NCBI GenBank assembly: GCA_022615215.1 | Contig: JAKEHD010000030.1 | Coordinates: 1 to 5,132 of the forward strand | Length of the DNA stretch: 5,132 bases | Reading direction: 5' to 3' | Origin: Blastocatellia bacterium | GTDB lineage: Bacteria > Acidobacteriota > Blastocatellia > UBA7656 | Part shown: positions 5,029-5,132 of the stretch, piece by piece | Position numbering within the stretch: position 1 is the first letter of the stretch | Layout: each line of letters begins with the position of its first letter | Notes under the pieces: model-generated | Told to the model about the DNA's origin: nothing | Database searches by the model: none | Seen by the model: the letters and a program-made list of their open reading frames with translations, nothing else | Position numbers and translations under genes: made by a program

Positions 5029-5132
5029 AGCCGAAATCTTTAATCGGCTTGCCAGCGTGGCGACCCTCGGTATGGACGAAGAGGTACGGCGTGGTCACGC
5101 CGCTTTTGCGGAGCTTCGCTAGATGCGCCGCC
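5006..5132 (-). pseudogene. Truncated tyrosine recombinase (phage-type integrase), partial at edge
   Basis: The frame enters from the right edge and stops at TGA (5008-5006), giving 41 visible residues. LRKSGVTTPYLFVHTEGRH followed by AGKPIKDF matches the segment of site-specific tyrosine recombinases that precedes the catalytic HxxR box (family pattern around TPYLF...GKPIKDFRxxWxxAC). After IKDF the family similarity is lost (GSSIVSGK, stop), so the HxxR, second histidine and nucleophilic tyrosine that would follow are missing and this copy cannot be active as seen. I found no continuation of the family in the other minus-strand frames downstream to about 4800. The break falls where the inverted repeat 5002-5028 begins. 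It is probably the relic of an integrated element; the upstream part lies outside the window. Confidence 0.6.

Noticed and set aside
5029..5049. AGCCGA/TCGGCT hairpin as a terminator
   Set aside because: It lies inside the recombinase coding segment (KPIKDFG), lacks a following T-run, and is explained by codon choice.
5088..5103. Perfect palindrome CGGCGTG-GT-CACGCCG as an operator
   Set aside because: It falls within the recombinase coding frame (SGVTTP) with no promoter nearby and is probably incidental.

Overview
The window reads as a chromosomal segment of a GC-rich bacterium. Four complete genes all lie on the minus strand, so transcription runs from high to low coordinates. They are flanked by repeat-rich, gene-free DNA at both ends. 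The mix of an RsmG methyltransferase, a Nudix hydrolase, a secreted alpha/beta-hydrolase with a long N-terminal region, an exported TPR protein, and degenerate intergenic repeats fits Acidobacteriota (for example Blastocatellia). That placement is an impression from sequence style, not a proof.

In transcription order: the right edge (5006-5132) holds the 3' end of a broken tyrosine recombinase. Next come an imperfect inverted repeat (4929-5028) and a gene-free stretch with a ten-copy heptamer palindrome (4733-4807). An exported protein of eight TPR units follows (4708-3734), then a 252-base spacer carrying what looks like a frameshifted groES-like remnant on the plus strand. The secreted esterase/peptidase-like hydrolase (3481-1934), the Nudix hydrolase (1855-1274) and rsmG (1232-579) are separated by only 78 and 41 bases and probably form one transcription unit. 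The first 578 bases hold no credible gene, but they contain several palindromic elements and one possible plus-strand promoter.

The genes do not form an obvious pathway. RsmG is ribosomal RNA housekeeping, the Nudix protein is a nucleotide-pyrophosphate hydrolase of unknown substrate, and the two exported proteins probably act outside the cytoplasm. I see no new multi-gene system. The most notable items are the two structured repeats, the recombinase fragment whose family similarity stops where an inverted repeat begins, and the possible groES relic between two intact genes.
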